Positions 35,887 through 44,197 of a DNA stretch of 64,000 nucleotides are shown piece by piece (positions within the stretch are counted from its first letter, which is position 1; each line of letters begins with the position of its first letter). Made by a program: the position numbers and the translations under genes. Origin of the DNA: DSWT01 sp036845725 (GTDB taxonomy: Bacteria; Chloroflexota; Anaerolineae; B4-G1; SLSP01); contig DAIUDK010000003.1 of NCBI GenBank assembly GCA_036845725.1, positions 45,490 to 109,489 on the forward strand, read 5' to 3'. The notes beneath the pieces were generated by a model, which was not told the origin of the DNA, did not search any database, and saw nothing but the letters and a program-made list of their open reading frames with translations.

Positions 35887-35998
35887 GCGTTCCCCCCTCT
35901 AGCTCCCCCCATCGGGGGAGAATCTGAAATCTCGCCCCCGGTGGCGGGAGAATTGGAAGTCTCCCCCCCGCCGGGAGGGATTAAGGGGGGGATCCCCG
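35887..35998. repeat. mirror word element, CTCCCCCCATCGGGGGAG family
   Basis: Left arm CCCCCCTCTAGCTCCCCCCA, right arm CGGGAGGGATTAAGGGGGGG, with GAATCTGAAATCTCGCCCCC and GAATTGGAAGTCTCCCCCCC words between. It fills the gap between the ilvD-family gene and the small-subunit gene. Confidence 0.75.
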
Positions 35999-36002
35999 GC
36001 TA

Positions 36003-37670
36003 TCACACTTTGTGCCGGATGATCGCCCCCTTGTCCGCAGACTCCGCCAGACGGCTGTAGAGCGCCAGATAACCGCGTTTGATCTTCGGCTCCGGGCGCT
36101 GCCAGCGTGCTAGCCGCGCGGCGATCTCCTCGTCGGTAACGTGCAGGTGTAGCCCCCGGTTGGGGATGTCGATGGTGATCGTGTCACCGTCCTCGACCAC
36201 CGCGAGCGGCCCACCCTCGGCGGCTTCCGGCGAGACGTGGCCCACGAAGCAGCCGTTGTTCGTCCCGGAGAAGCGCCCGTCGGTCACCAGCGCCGTCGAA
36301 AGCGCCAGTCCGCGCCCGTAGAGCAGCTTCATCGCGATGTACATCTCGCGCATCCCCGGCCCGCCCTTCGGCCCCTCGTAGCGGATGACGACGACCTCGC
36401 CCGGCTGGACCTTGCCATCGAGGATGGCCTGGTTCGCCGCTTCCTCGGAATCGAAGCAGCGCGCCTGACCGGTGAAGGTGTGCATCTCCGGTTTGATGGC
36501 CGCCGGTTTGGTGATGGCGGTATGCGGCGCGAGGTTGCCACGCAAAACGGCGACGCCGCCCATCCCCCACGGCTCGGCGAACGTCTTGATGATACGCGGA
36601 TCGCGCGTTTCAGCGCTTGTAACGTTCTCCGCCACCGTCTTGCCGCTGACGGTCAGCGCATCACCGTGCAGCAGGAGCAGCAGCTCCTTCATCACAGCCG
36701 GGACGCCGCCCGCCGCGTGGAAGTCGGGGACGTTGAGCGGAGCCGCCGGGTTCATCTTGGCGATGTGCGGCGTGGAGCGCGCCAGCGCCTCGAAATGATC
36801 CATCGTCAGTTCAATGTCGGCTTCGTAAGCAATCGCGGGAAGGTGCAGCGCCATGTTGGTCGAGCCGCCGATGGCGGTCGCCAGACGCACGGCGTTTTCG
36901 ATGCCCTTCTGGTTGATGATCATCCGCGCAGTGATGCCCTGCTCCACCAAAGCAACGATCTTCCGCCCTGCCGCCTGCGCCGACCGCAACCGGTCCGCGT
37001 GCGTCGCCGGGATCGTGGCGCTGCCCGGCAGGCACATCCCTAGCGCCTCGGCGATGCAGCACATCGTGTTCGCCGTCCCCAGGAACGAGCATGAGCCGCA
37101 CGTAGGCGCGGCGGCATCTTCCAGTTGGGTGTAGGTCTGCGCGTCGATTTTGCCGGCCCACAGCATCCCCAAGCCTTCAGTGAGCGAGGTCGTGTCTGCC
37201 GGGCGGTTGTCGAACATGCAGCCACCCTCCATCGGCCCGCCGACGACGACAATCGCCGGCACGTCCAGGCGCGCCGCCGCCATCAGCATCCCCGGCACGA
37301 TCTTATCGCACGAACACAGCAGCACGACCGCGTCGAACTGGTGCGCCTGTACCATCATCTCCACGTCGTTGGCGATCAGGTCGCGGCTCGGCAGAATGTA
37401 GTGCATCCCGATGTGCCCCTGCGCGGTTCCGTCACACGGGGCCATCACGCCGAACTCTACCGGCGTCCCCCCGGCCTGGAAAATCCCCTGCTTGACGTAT
37501 TCCGACACCAGATTCAGGTTGTAATGCCCCGGCACGACGCGGTTCCACGAGTTGGCGATGCCGATGAGCGGGCGTTCCAGGTCGTAGTCACTGTAGCCCA
37601 TCGACTTGTACAGCGCGCGATGCATCGAGAATTCGGGACGTTGTAAGACAGCTTTGCTGCGAGAAATCAT
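36003..37670 (-). CDS. ilvD: IlvD/Edd-family dehydratase (dihydroxy-acid dehydratase or sugar-acid dehydratase)
   Basis: A 555-residue Fe-S dehydratase. Family blocks: GVMAPCDGTAQGHIGMHYIL, LLCSCDKIVPGMLMAAARLD, PTCGSCSFLGTANTMCCIAE and VTDGRFSGTNNG. The Cys residues in CSCDK and PTCGSC fit the iron-sulfur ligands. Family members make 2-keto acids in valine/isoleucine synthesis or dehydrate sugar acids. No other branched-chain gene is nearby, and it sits between dehydratase subunits, so the biosynthetic role is not proven. Start ATG 37670 with AGGAGGG seven bases upstream. A perfect TTGACA (37714-37709) lies upstream, without a clear -10. Confidence 0.85.
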   Translation of the reverse strand: MISRSKAVLQRPEFSMHRALYKSMGYSDYDLERPLIGIANSWNRVVPGHYNLNLVSEYVKQGIFQAGGTPVEFGVMAPCDGTAQGHIGMHYILPSRDLIANDVEMMVQAHQFDAVVLLCSCDKIVPGMLMAAARLDVPAIVVVGGPMEGGCMFDNRPADTTSLTEGLGMLWAGKIDAQTYTQLEDAAAPTCGSCSFLGTANTMCCIAEALGMCLPGSATIPATHADRLRSAQAAGRKIVALVEQGITARMIINQKGIENAVRLATAIGGSTNMALHLPAIAYEADIELTMDHFEALARSTPHIAKMNPAAPLNVPDFHAAGGVPAVMKELLLLLHGDALTVSGKTVAENVTSAETRDPRIIKTFAEPWGMGGVAVLRGNLAPHTAITKPAAIKPEMHTFTGQARCFDSEEAANQAILDGKVQPGEVVVIRYEGPKGGPGMREMYIAMKLLYGRGLALSTALVTDGRFSGTNNGCFVGHVSPEAAEGGPLAVVEDGDTITIDIPNRGLHLHVTDEEIAARLARWQRPEPKIKRGYLALYSRLAESADKGAIIRHKV

Positions 37671-37736
37671 AGTCAAGCCCTCCTAAACAGTCGTCTCTCC
37701 TGGAAGGTTGTCAAGACACCCAGCGCCGCAAATACA

Positions 37737-38087
37737 TCAACCGTTTGCACGAATGTGCTTGGCGCGTAGGAAAGCGTTCATTTTATCGCGAGGCGATGTA
37801 CCGTCGCCCCTGTAAGGTCTCACGGTGTCGCAGGTTTCGTATTCGTCGCAAATCGCGCAGAAATCCTTGCCTTTCGCCTGCGCACACGAACGGATGGCGC
37901 ACGCTGCGCCATCCGTGGCGATAAGTCTCACATCGCCATACTTGCAGCCCAGGCAGACAAAGTCGATCGCGTCCGTTTTCTCATTGCCAAACTCTTCATT
38001 CATTTTGGCGAGCAGCGTCTCATCACCTGTTATCGTCCCCTTGTAGGAAGGACATTCGTTACAAATGATGCCACAATACGCTATCAT
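37737..38087 (-). CDS. DUF3795-family cysteine-rich protein
   Basis: A 116-residue protein with ten Cys in the DUF3795 layout: AYCGIICNECPSY, FVCLGCKYG, AACAIRSCAQ, FCAICDEYETC. It probably binds a metal or iron-sulfur cluster; the role is unknown. Start ATG 38087 with AAGGAGG five bases upstream; the longer open frame upstream has no support. The Shine-Dalgarno lies right after the remains of an alcohol dehydrogenase gene. Confidence 0.85.
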   Translation of the reverse strand: MIAYCGIICNECPSYKGTITGDETLLAKMNEEFGNEKTDAIDFVCLGCKYGDVRLIATDGAACAIRSCAQAKGKDFCAICDEYETCDTVRPYRGDGTSPRDKMNAFLRAKHIRANG

Positions 38088-38140
38088 AGATGCCTCCTTG
38101 GGCAGTGTGCTCGAACTACGCCTGAAAACAGACTGATAGG

Positions 38141-38311
38141 AGTGGGGTGCTGCACCGGCCATGGAAACCGCCCGGCGATCAAATGCCGGTCCGTGCCGGT
38201 ACACGTCGCGCCGTAGAGCAGTTCACACAGGGCGTCGTACTCACCGACTTCAGGCGTTGGAAGTTCTTTGACGGTCAAAACGCCTGGTCGCTCGATAATA
38301 GCGGCTTTCAT
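38141..38311 (-). pseudogene. 5' remnant of a zinc-dependent alcohol dehydrogenase
   Basis: The first 57 codons match the N-terminus of medium-chain dehydrogenases: MKAAIIERPGVLTVKELPTP, EYDALCELLYGATCTGTDRH with the catalytic zinc Cys in ATCTGTD, then HLIAGRFPWPVQHP. Where the GHE motif should follow, the sequence changes to unrelated codons and stops. About 300 residues are missing, so this is a truncated gene, cut just before the DUF3795 gene. Confidence 0.75.
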
Positions 38312-38368
38312 CTTGTCTCCACCAGGCCGTCAACTTTCAGCAATCAACTCAGGCTTTGTCGCTTTCGA

Positions 38369-38977
38369 TCAGAGAGCTGACCTGTTTATCCAAATCCATC
38401 GATCATTGATGCGGTACTGCCGATAGTGTCGATCGCCTGAACCATTGCAGCTTTCGAATTTCTCAGGGCAGTAGTAGAGCATCCAGCCATGCATAAAAGC
38501 AAGACCTGGATAGTGACCGTATATATGGAAAGTGAATGGAGTGAGTCCTTCAACCCATGGTTCGGGTGAATACGTTAGCCGCTCACCTTTTCTTATGTAG
38601 ATACCAGGAACCTCTGACAGATACTCAGGCACTAGTGCTGATAGCCCTAATGGATAAGCACCATTGTCTTCATAGTAACTCTCAATAGCTATGATTACTT
38701 GATCGTACTGCTGGATGACCTGAGATAAATTGAATTGCTTCGCTCTTTCAGCTACAAAAGGATCATCCCAATTGATGACAACCAGGCTTTTGGATTCTTG
38801 ATTCAAGTTGCGCGCATAACTGATAATACAGCAACATGCGGTCAGCAATTGTGTGGCACACAGAATGGGCAAGATTGCCTTCGAGAAAGATCTACGCTTT
38901 CTCAATTTGCTTCCCTGGGCAATAGAGGCTTCACTAGGATTTGCAGATGCGACTCTATCTTTTTCGATGAATTCCAT
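38369..38977 (-). CDS. membrane protein with pseudopilin-like C-terminal region
   Basis: A 202-residue protein of unknown function. It has a basic N-terminus, one membrane segment (AILPILCATQLLTACCCIISY) and a soluble part with IIAIESYYEDNGAYPLGLSALVPEYLSEVP, which resembles the type II secretion pseudopilin motif (helix, then NGxYP). No classical prepilin cleavage site (G before FTLIE) is seen, so it is not a plain pseudopilin. The gene is AT-richer than its neighbours. It lies between two oxidoreductase gene fragments, which suggests an inserted segment. Confidence 0.65.
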   Translation of the reverse strand: MEFIEKDRVASANPSEASIAQGSKLRKRRSFSKAILPILCATQLLTACCCIISYARNLNQESKSLVVINWDDPFVAERAKQFNLSQVIQQYDQVIIAIESYYEDNGAYPLGLSALVPEYLSEVPGIYIRKGERLTYSPEPWVEGLTPFTFHIYGHYPGLAFMHGWMLYYCPEKFESCNGSGDRHYRQYRINDRWIWINRSAL

Positions 38978-39119
38978 TTTTTACTCCTCCCCAGATCTGA
39001 CTTTACCACATTGTATTCTGGGTCTTGAGTGGATTCAAGGACACAATGTCGCCCGCTTTTACACCCAAGTGCTTGACACAAATGCGTCACCCACCAGTTG
39101 CTAACCTGACAGCTGCTCG

Positions 39120-39300
39120 CTACGCCACACCCGGCCCGCGATAATTGCGCCCGAACGGAAGGCCGAACGGCTCCTCGAAAGGGCGGAACGGCACCATCGC
39201 CGCGATGTCGTCCAGGCGGTCGAGGACGTCATCGGACAGTGGCCCTTTCTCCACCGCAGCGACGTTCTGCTCCACGTCAGAGAGCCTGCTCCCTTCTACT
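39120..39300 (-). pseudogene. 3' remnant of an aldo/keto reductase
   Basis: The last 50 codons or so read LSDVEQNVAAVEKGPLSDDV, LDRLDDIAAMVPFRPFEEPF and GLPFGRNYRGPGVA, then TAG at 39122-39120. This matches the C-terminus of aldo/keto reductases. Upstream the frame runs into a word array (39285-39335) and then the end of the dehydratase gene; no N-terminal part exists. The break lies exactly at the word array. The 140 bases from 38978 to 39119 hold nothing I can name. Confidence 0.7.
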
Positions 39301-39335
39301 TCATACTCCTTACTCCTTACTCCGTACTCCTGACC
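39285..39335. repeat. tandem words, CTTACTCCTTACTCCGTACT family
   Basis: On the plus strand CTACTTCATACTCCTTACTC is followed by CTTACTCCGTACTCCTGACC. On the minus strand it encodes the last residues RSTE and the TAA of the fused dehydratase gene, then joins the aldo/keto reductase remnant. Confidence 0.82.
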
Positions 39336-41572
39336 CGCAGCTCCGTCGGTGGCTTATCCTCCACCATCTCCGTCTCGCGGTGGTGCAACAGTGTGGTCTG
39401 CACGATCAAGCGCAAACGCGCGGTGTTGTCAATCTTTACAGGTGCGGGCGATGTCGGTTTGCGCTGCGCGTAACGCGCGGCGTTGCGCCCAATCTGGCGA
39501 TAGGTCTCCAGCGTCATATTGGGCGCCATCGAGAAGAGTTCCAGGTTCTCCAGCGGCGCGAGGTCGCGTTGATGAATGACGGTCGTACCCTTCGACTGGA
39601 TGCCGATGGCGATGCCGGAGCCGCTGAGCTGCGCGCCCGCGTGCCCGATGAAGGCGCAATCCGACGTGTGGTGCACCCGCACAATCCGCGCGGGCACGCC
39701 TTCTTCAGCGATGCCGTCCAGCAACGCGCCCAGCACATCCCGCAAATCCAACCCGCTGATCGCCTCCTGAATCACCGTCCCAAACGCCGGGCCGACGGCG
39801 ATCACGACCTCCGGTTCTGCACCCACCTGTGCTGGACCAACCTCCTTGAGCCAACCCGATTTTGGATCCGCCGATTCGCTCATTCGCTGACTCGCCGATT
39901 CGCCGATCCTCCATTCTTTTGGGTCCCATGCCTGCGGAAGGTTCTGCAACCGCGCCCACCGCTCGCCCTCCACGCGGTAGCCCGTGCCGGGACCGGCGTA
40001 GTCATTGGGGTCGGTGAGCGCGCTGAGGACGTGGAATCCTTCCGCAAAAATGCCCGCCGGTTGCAGGTAGTCGCCAACGACGCGCTGACGCTGCATTTCC
40101 AACAGGTTCGACGCGGCATCGTGATAGCCCGCCTCCGCCAGCGCCTTGATGACTTCCAACACCGTGATCGGCCCGTTGAGCAGCATCTGTGCGGCTTTGA
40201 TGTCCGCCACCTTATCGCGGTCGGGCATGTCCTCGCTGGTGAAGGCGGTGATCGCGGACTGCACCTCCACCTCGCTGATGCTGGCGAAGTCGAAGGCGTC
40301 GAAGACGGCCTGGATCGCCCGCGCCGCGCGCTCGCGCACGCGCAGGATGTTTTCCTCCGCCAACGGATGGATGCCGCCATCGACCTGCATGTCGCGCTGG
40401 ATCACGTACCAGTCGTCCAGCTCGGTCGTGTCGAAGTTGCCGCCGCCGAACATATTGTCGTAGCGCGGAATCGAGCCGTAGCCCGACGTGACGAAGTCCG
40501 TGCCGGGGATGAATTGCAGCATCAGCTTGGCGCTCTTGCGCATCTCCGAGTGCGAAGCCAGCGCATCGTTGCCTGCCGCTACCTCGAGGCCGAGCATCAT
40601 GGCGATAAGGTTCTCCGCCAGCACGGCGCGGACGCCACCCGGCAGTGCTTCGGGCAGCGCGATGCAACTGATCGAGCCGTTCTGCGTCCCCTGGCTGCCC
40701 GCACCGCGCGTGACGAGCAAACAGCGCGCTTCCAGGTAGAGCATCGACTTGCCTTCCGCGTGCCCCATCAGCGCCTCGGAGCCGGTTCCCGACGTGAAGC
40801 GGGTTTTGACGCCCCGACTGGCGTAGGCGGCATTGAGGAACGCTTTCGACCACGGTGTGTCGTCTCCATCCACAAAAGCGCGCTCCGTCCCGTAGACCGA
40901 TAACGTCTCCGAGTACGTGGTCAGCCCGCGAAAGCCCAGGCGCAGGTTGGTGGCCTCTTCGACCGAGCACTGCGTGAGCACCCCACCCCGCCCGATCTGC
41001 GAACCGACGAGAATCGCCAGCGCGTTGAGCGGCGCGTAACGGCTCACGCCCACGGTGGTCTCGACTTCGGCGAAACCGCGCAGCGCGGTCTCGGCGGCGT
41101 CGGCGGCGAGGAGCGCCGGGTGTTCCTTGCGGTTGGTGACGTGCGCCTGGTTCGCCGGCGTACGCCGGGCGCGCAGCTTCGTGAGGCCCATCATCATTTC
41201 GAGGACGTTCAAATGGCGGACGATATCCACGAGCTTGGCGGCGGTGCAGCCGCGCGTGAGGCGCAGCACGTCGTCGCGGCGCACGTCGATATCGACGATC
41301 ATCCGCGCGATGTCGCGGGAGGGCGTCGCCATCGCTTTCACGGCCACGTCCAGATCAAGGCTGTGCGCGACGATGAAGCGGTCGAGCATGTCGAAATCCT
41401 CGCGCCGCACGCCGTCCATCTCCACGACGACGCCGTCTTCGATGACGAGACTTGGCAGGGGATCGTATGGACTTTCGGCGACGATCAAGCCCAATTCCGG
41501 CCACGGACGGATGAACGTCTCGCGGTTAATGGGACGGTCGGCGCGCACCTGGGTCCGTTTGGTTCGACTCAT
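39317..41572 (-). CDS. B12-dependent diol/glycerol dehydratase, large and medium subunits fused
   Basis: A 751-residue protein. Residues 1-552 match PduC/DhaB large subunits: TPANQAHVTN (the Gln and His that bind substrate), EVETTVGVSRYAPLNAL, GDDTPWSKAFLNAAYASRG, SGTGSEALMGHAEGKSMLYL, GPGTGYRVEGERWARLQNLP. Residues 573-751 match PduD medium subunits: EVVIAVGPAF, LSGSGIAIGIQSKGTTVIHQ, NLELFSMAPNMTLETYRQIG. Between them is a linker of about 20 residues (RIGESASQRMSESADPKS) encoded by word repeats. The medium part lacks the usual N-terminal extension, and the C-terminus RSTE-stop also comes from words. The catalytic parts look intact, so it is probably active together with the small subunit at 35465. 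Confidence 0.93.
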   Translation of the reverse strand: MSRTKRTQVRADRPINRETFIRPWPELGLIVAESPYDPLPSLVIEDGVVVEMDGVRREDFDMLDRFIVAHSLDLDVAVKAMATPSRDIARMIVDIDVRRDDVLRLTRGCTAAKLVDIVRHLNVLEMMMGLTKLRARRTPANQAHVTNRKEHPALLAADAAETALRGFAEVETTVGVSRYAPLNALAILVGSQIGRGGVLTQCSVEEATNLRLGFRGLTTYSETLSVYGTERAFVDGDDTPWSKAFLNAAYASRGVKTRFTSGTGSEALMGHAEGKSMLYLEARCLLVTRGAGSQGTQNGSISCIALPEALPGGVRAVLAENLIAMMLGLEVAAGNDALASHSEMRKSAKLMLQFIPGTDFVTSGYGSIPRYDNMFGGGNFDTTELDDWYVIQRDMQVDGGIHPLAEENILRVRERAARAIQAVFDAFDFASISEVEVQSAITAFTSEDMPDRDKVADIKAAQMLLNGPITVLEVIKALAEAGYHDAASNLLEMQRQRVVGDYLQPAGIFAEGFHVLSALTDPNDYAGPGTGYRVEGERWARLQNLPQAWDPKEWRIGESASQRMSESADPKSGWLKEVGPAQVGAEPEVVIAVGPAFGTVIQEAISGLDLRDVLGALLDGIAEEGVPARIVRVHHTSDCAFIGHAGAQLSGSGIAIGIQSKGTTVIHQRDLAPLENLELFSMAPNMTLETYRQIGRNAARYAQRKPTSPAPVKIDNTARLRLIVQTTLLHHRETEMVEDKPPTELRVRSTE
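39860..39918. repeat. in-frame words forming the subunit linker
   Basis: CGATTTTGGATCCG (GATTTTGGATT family) is followed by CCGATTCGCTCATTCGCTGA and CTCGCCGATTCGCCGATCC (the family at 15633). It encodes the junction between the large- and medium-subunit halves. Confidence 0.85.
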
Positions 41573-41624
41573 GCTGTCTTCTGAGAAACCTGGGGACTAG
41601 GTTTCAGCGGGGGAAAGCATACCC

Positions 41625-41975
41625 TCATTCTTGCGATTCGTCAGGATCACCCGCCTGAGACTCACAGAGGCTTTGGATGACCTGCGCTATCTGAGCTGCC
41701 CAGCGCTTATAGGCACTTCGACTTCGTTCCTTGAGGCGGCTCAGATAAAGATCGACCGCGGGCCGGTTATGCAGATAGTAAGCAATTGTCGCATTGACCT
41801 GCTCTAACTCCAGGCTGGGAAACTCAGCGGCGATTTCGTCGGGTTTATAGTCCGCGTGATAATAAGCCAGCACATGTTCAATACCAATCTGCTGACCTTT
41901 GATGCGAATCGCATCGCTAGACGCAGGGTCACGCGCATCCGATCCGACAAAATCGAGGTATTCTTCCAGTTGCAT
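41625..41975 (-). CDS. DUF433-family protein
   Basis: A 116-residue protein with the DUF433 helix-turn-helix-like core IRIKGQQIGIEHVLAYYHAD and YKPDEIAAEFPSLELEQVNA followed by IAYYLHNR. Such proteins are often antitoxins, but no PIN-type toxin gene adjoins it. The start is ATG 41975 with GGGAAGG upstream; the longer open frame is unsupported. Divergent from the PASTA kinase gene, with 129 bases between them that carry the kinase promoter. Confidence 0.8.
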   Translation of the reverse strand: MQLEEYLDFVGSDARDPASSDAIRIKGQQIGIEHVLAYYHADYKPDEIAAEFPSLELEQVNATIAYYLHNRPAVDLYLSRLKERSRSAYKRWAAQIAQVIQSLCESQAGDPDESQE

Positions 41976-42048
41976 AGCCCTTCCCCATAAAACGAACAAA
42001 GTTTCACTGCGGTCACTGTATTGTAATGTTTTCCCGGCAGGTGGCAAA

Positions 42049-42076
42049 TTGCCATTTGCATCCATTGCGGTAGAAT
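42049..42076 (+). promoter_or_regulatory. candidate promoter of the PASTA kinase gene
   Basis: TTGCCA (42049-42054), 16 bases, TAGAAT (42071-42076). Transcription would start near 42083, and AAGGAG lies in the leader ten bases before ATG 42105. Confidence 0.5.
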
Positions 42077-42104
42077 ACCCTAAGATTCAAGGAGACGACA
42101 AGGT

Positions 42105-44054
42105 ATGAAACCTACCATTCTCAATCAACGCTATCGCCTCGTCGAGCTGGTTGGCGCGGGGGGGATGGCGACTGTTTTCCGCGGCGAGGACTTGCTGCTG
42201 GAGCGCGCCGTCGCGGTGAAGTTCCTGCGCGAACCCTTCGCCAGCGATCCCGCGTTCCGCGAGCGTTTCCTGGGGGAAGCACGGGCAGCGGCGCGGCTGG
42301 ATCATCCCAACATCGTGCACATTTACGACGTGGGCGAGGACGAGGGCAACCATCCATACATCGTTATGGAAATCGTCGAAGGCGAGGACCTCAAAACATC
42401 CATCCGTCGCGATGGGCCTCTTTCCGTGAACCAGGCACTCAATCTGACGCGCCAGGTCTGCGCGGGCGTCGGGCTGGCGCACCGCGCGGGCATCGTCCAT
42501 TGCGATCTGAAACCGCACAACATCCTGGTGACGTACGAAGGCCAGGCCAAAGTGGCCGATTTCGGCATTGCGCGGGCATTCCAGGGCGAAGAACGCATTC
42601 CCCAGGAGGAACCAGAGGACGTAGTGTGGGGCAGCCCACATTACATTGCGCCGGAACAGGCGATGGGCAAGCAGCCCACCCCCGCCACCGACGTCTACAG
42701 CATCGGCGTGATGCTGTACGAGATGCTCACCGGCGTGCCGCCCTTTCACGATCCCGATCCTACTGCCCTGGCCATGAAACACATCCAGGAAGAACCCGTT
42801 TCACTGCGCTCGCTGAACCCACGTATTCCACCCGGCCTGGAGCAACTGGTTCGCCGGGCGCTCTCCAAAGACCCCACGGCGCGTTACAATAATGCGGATC
42901 AACTCGGTATGGCCGTGGGCGCCTACATGCAGCAAGGCGCGGAGCTTACGCAAGCCCAGGGCGCTGTCAGTCCAGGGCCAACCGATGCCTTTCACACGCC
43001 GCCACCCGCGACCGTTATACCGAGTATGGAAGTGGAAAGCACACAGCCCGTCGATATACACGCCGAACCGGATTACAAACTATGGGCGTTGATCGGCCTG
43101 GCCGCCATCGCTGTCATTGGGTTGATTCCACTGTGGATTCCGGTAATCCAATTTTACTTAATGCCGACCGCCATACCCACGGTGAGCGTTACCCCACCAA
43201 CCGCCACAGTCGCCGCCAACGCCGAGATCGTTAGCGTGCCCAACCTCACCGGGTTGAGCGCGCCAGACGCGCAGCGGATGCTCGAAGGCCTGGGGTTACA
43301 GTTGGAAGTGCTCGGTGAGCAGGAAAGTACCGATGCGCGGCCCGGTGCGATTCTGGAACAGACGCCCGCGCCCGGCAACCGCGTTGCGGCAGAGACAACT
43401 GTGAGTGTGGTATTGTCGGCCGGGCGCCCACTCATTCTGCCAGACGTCATCGGTCTCAACCTCAACGATCAAAGCGTCAAGGTGCGGGCCGGGCTGGAAG
43501 CCGATGGGCTGATTGTATTCACTGAGGAGATTTGGAGCACTGAACCCGTTGGGATTATCCTCAAGCAAATGCCGGATCCCCAGACCGAGGTACGCGCCGG
43601 GAACACCATCACCCTTACCGTCAGCGGCGGAACCAATCTACCAATTCCTATGCAGGTGAATTTGAACGATCAGGTGATGTTGGAAGATGCACGCGTCTCC
43701 CAAATGACCTACCGCCCCGGCGACACCGTGGGACTCACGCTGCGTTGGCGGGCAATACAAGCCATACCGGCCTCCTACAAGGTCTTCGTTCACGTGCTGA
43801 CGCTCGATTTCGGAGCGGCGGTCGCGCAGCGGGATATCGAACCGATGAACGGCCTCCGTCCAACCAACAGTTGGTCGCCTGGTGAGATCATCAATGATCC
43901 CCACCAAGTCATGATCCCGCCGAATACGCCCGCGGGCACGTACCAGATCCGCGTGGGGCTTTACACACCCGAAGGCCGGATGCCGGTCGTCGACGCCGGA
44001 CAGACACAAATCACCGATGACACTATTTTCATCGTCACTATCGAGGTCCGTTAA
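42105..44054 (+). CDS. PASTA-domain Ser/Thr protein kinase with extra beta-sandwich
   Basis: A 649-residue membrane kinase. The kinase domain (about 10-275) has the Gly loop GAGGMATVF, Lys39 in VAVKFL, His132-Cys133-Asp134 in HCDLKPHN (Cys replaces the Arg of HRD), DFGIA and APEQ. One membrane helix follows (LIGLAAIAVIGLIPLWI, about 328). Outside are two PASTA domains (VPNLTGLSAPDAQRMLEGLG; LPDVIGLNLNDQSVKVRAGL), then a beta-sandwich of about 140 residues (LTLRWRAIQAIPASYKVFVH, AQRDIEPMNGLRPTNSW, TYQIRVGLYTPEGR) of the type that ends the glycosyltransferases at 12-24 kb. PASTA kinases sense muropeptides or lipid II and tune wall growth. It is followed by ftsH. Confidence 0.92.
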   Translation: MKPTILNQRYRLVELVGAGGMATVFRGEDLLLERAVAVKFLREPFASDPAFRERFLGEARAAARLDHPNIVHIYDVGEDEGNHPYIVMEIVEGEDLKTSIRRDGPLSVNQALNLTRQVCAGVGLAHRAGIVHCDLKPHNILVTYEGQAKVADFGIARAFQGEERIPQEEPEDVVWGSPHYIAPEQAMGKQPTPATDVYSIGVMLYEMLTGVPPFHDPDPTALAMKHIQEEPVSLRSLNPRIPPGLEQLVRRALSKDPTARYNNADQLGMAVGAYMQQGAELTQAQGAVSPGPTDAFHTPPPATVIPSMEVESTQPVDIHAEPDYKLWALIGLAAIAVIGLIPLWIPVIQFYLMPTAIPTVSVTPPTATVAANAEIVSVPNLTGLSAPDAQRMLEGLGLQLEVLGEQESTDARPGAILEQTPAPGNRVAAETTVSVVLSAGRPLILPDVIGLNLNDQSVKVRAGLEADGLIVFTEEIWSTEPVGIILKQMPDPQTEVRAGNTITLTVSGGTNLPIPMQVNLNDQVMLEDARVSQMTYRPGDTVGLTLRWRAIQAIPASYKVFVHVLTLDFGAAVAQRDIEPMNGLRPTNSWSPGEIINDPHQVMIPPNTPAGTYQIRVGLYTPEGRMPVVDAGQTQITDDTIFIVTIEVR

Positions 44055-44063
44055 GCAATCAGC

Positions 44064-44093
44064 TTCAGTTTTTTCATGGTTTTCTGGTATAAT
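44064..44093 (+). promoter_or_regulatory. candidate ftsH promoter, extended -10
   Basis: A TATAAT at 44088-44093 is preceded by TGG. The -35 is weak (TTCAGT, 44064-44069, spacer 18). The leader to ATG 44198 is about 100 bases. Confidence 0.55.
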
Positions 44094-44197
44094 ACCTAGA
44101 AAACCCCGAACGGCGCGGAAGGGATACACGCCGCAGAATAACGTGGGTTTGTAATGAGGTGCAAAGGCCCTAAAAGGGCTGAGGAGGTTTTTCGATT

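Noticed and set aside
36003..37670. Branched-chain amino acid operon
   Set aside because: Only one gene of the pathway is present, and the family also includes sugar-acid dehydratases.
38369..38977. Type II secretion pseudopilin as substrate of the prepilin peptidase at 48113
   Set aside because: The NGAYP region is similar, but there is no prepilin cleavage motif and the membrane helix is about 40 residues in.
39239..40903. Plus-strand open frame of 554 codons
   Set aside because: It runs antisense through the diol dehydratase, which is a near full-length family match. Long antisense frames are common in this GC-rich sequence.
41625..41975. Toxin-antitoxin pair
   Set aside because: DUF433 proteins can be antitoxins, but no PIN or other toxin gene adjoins it.
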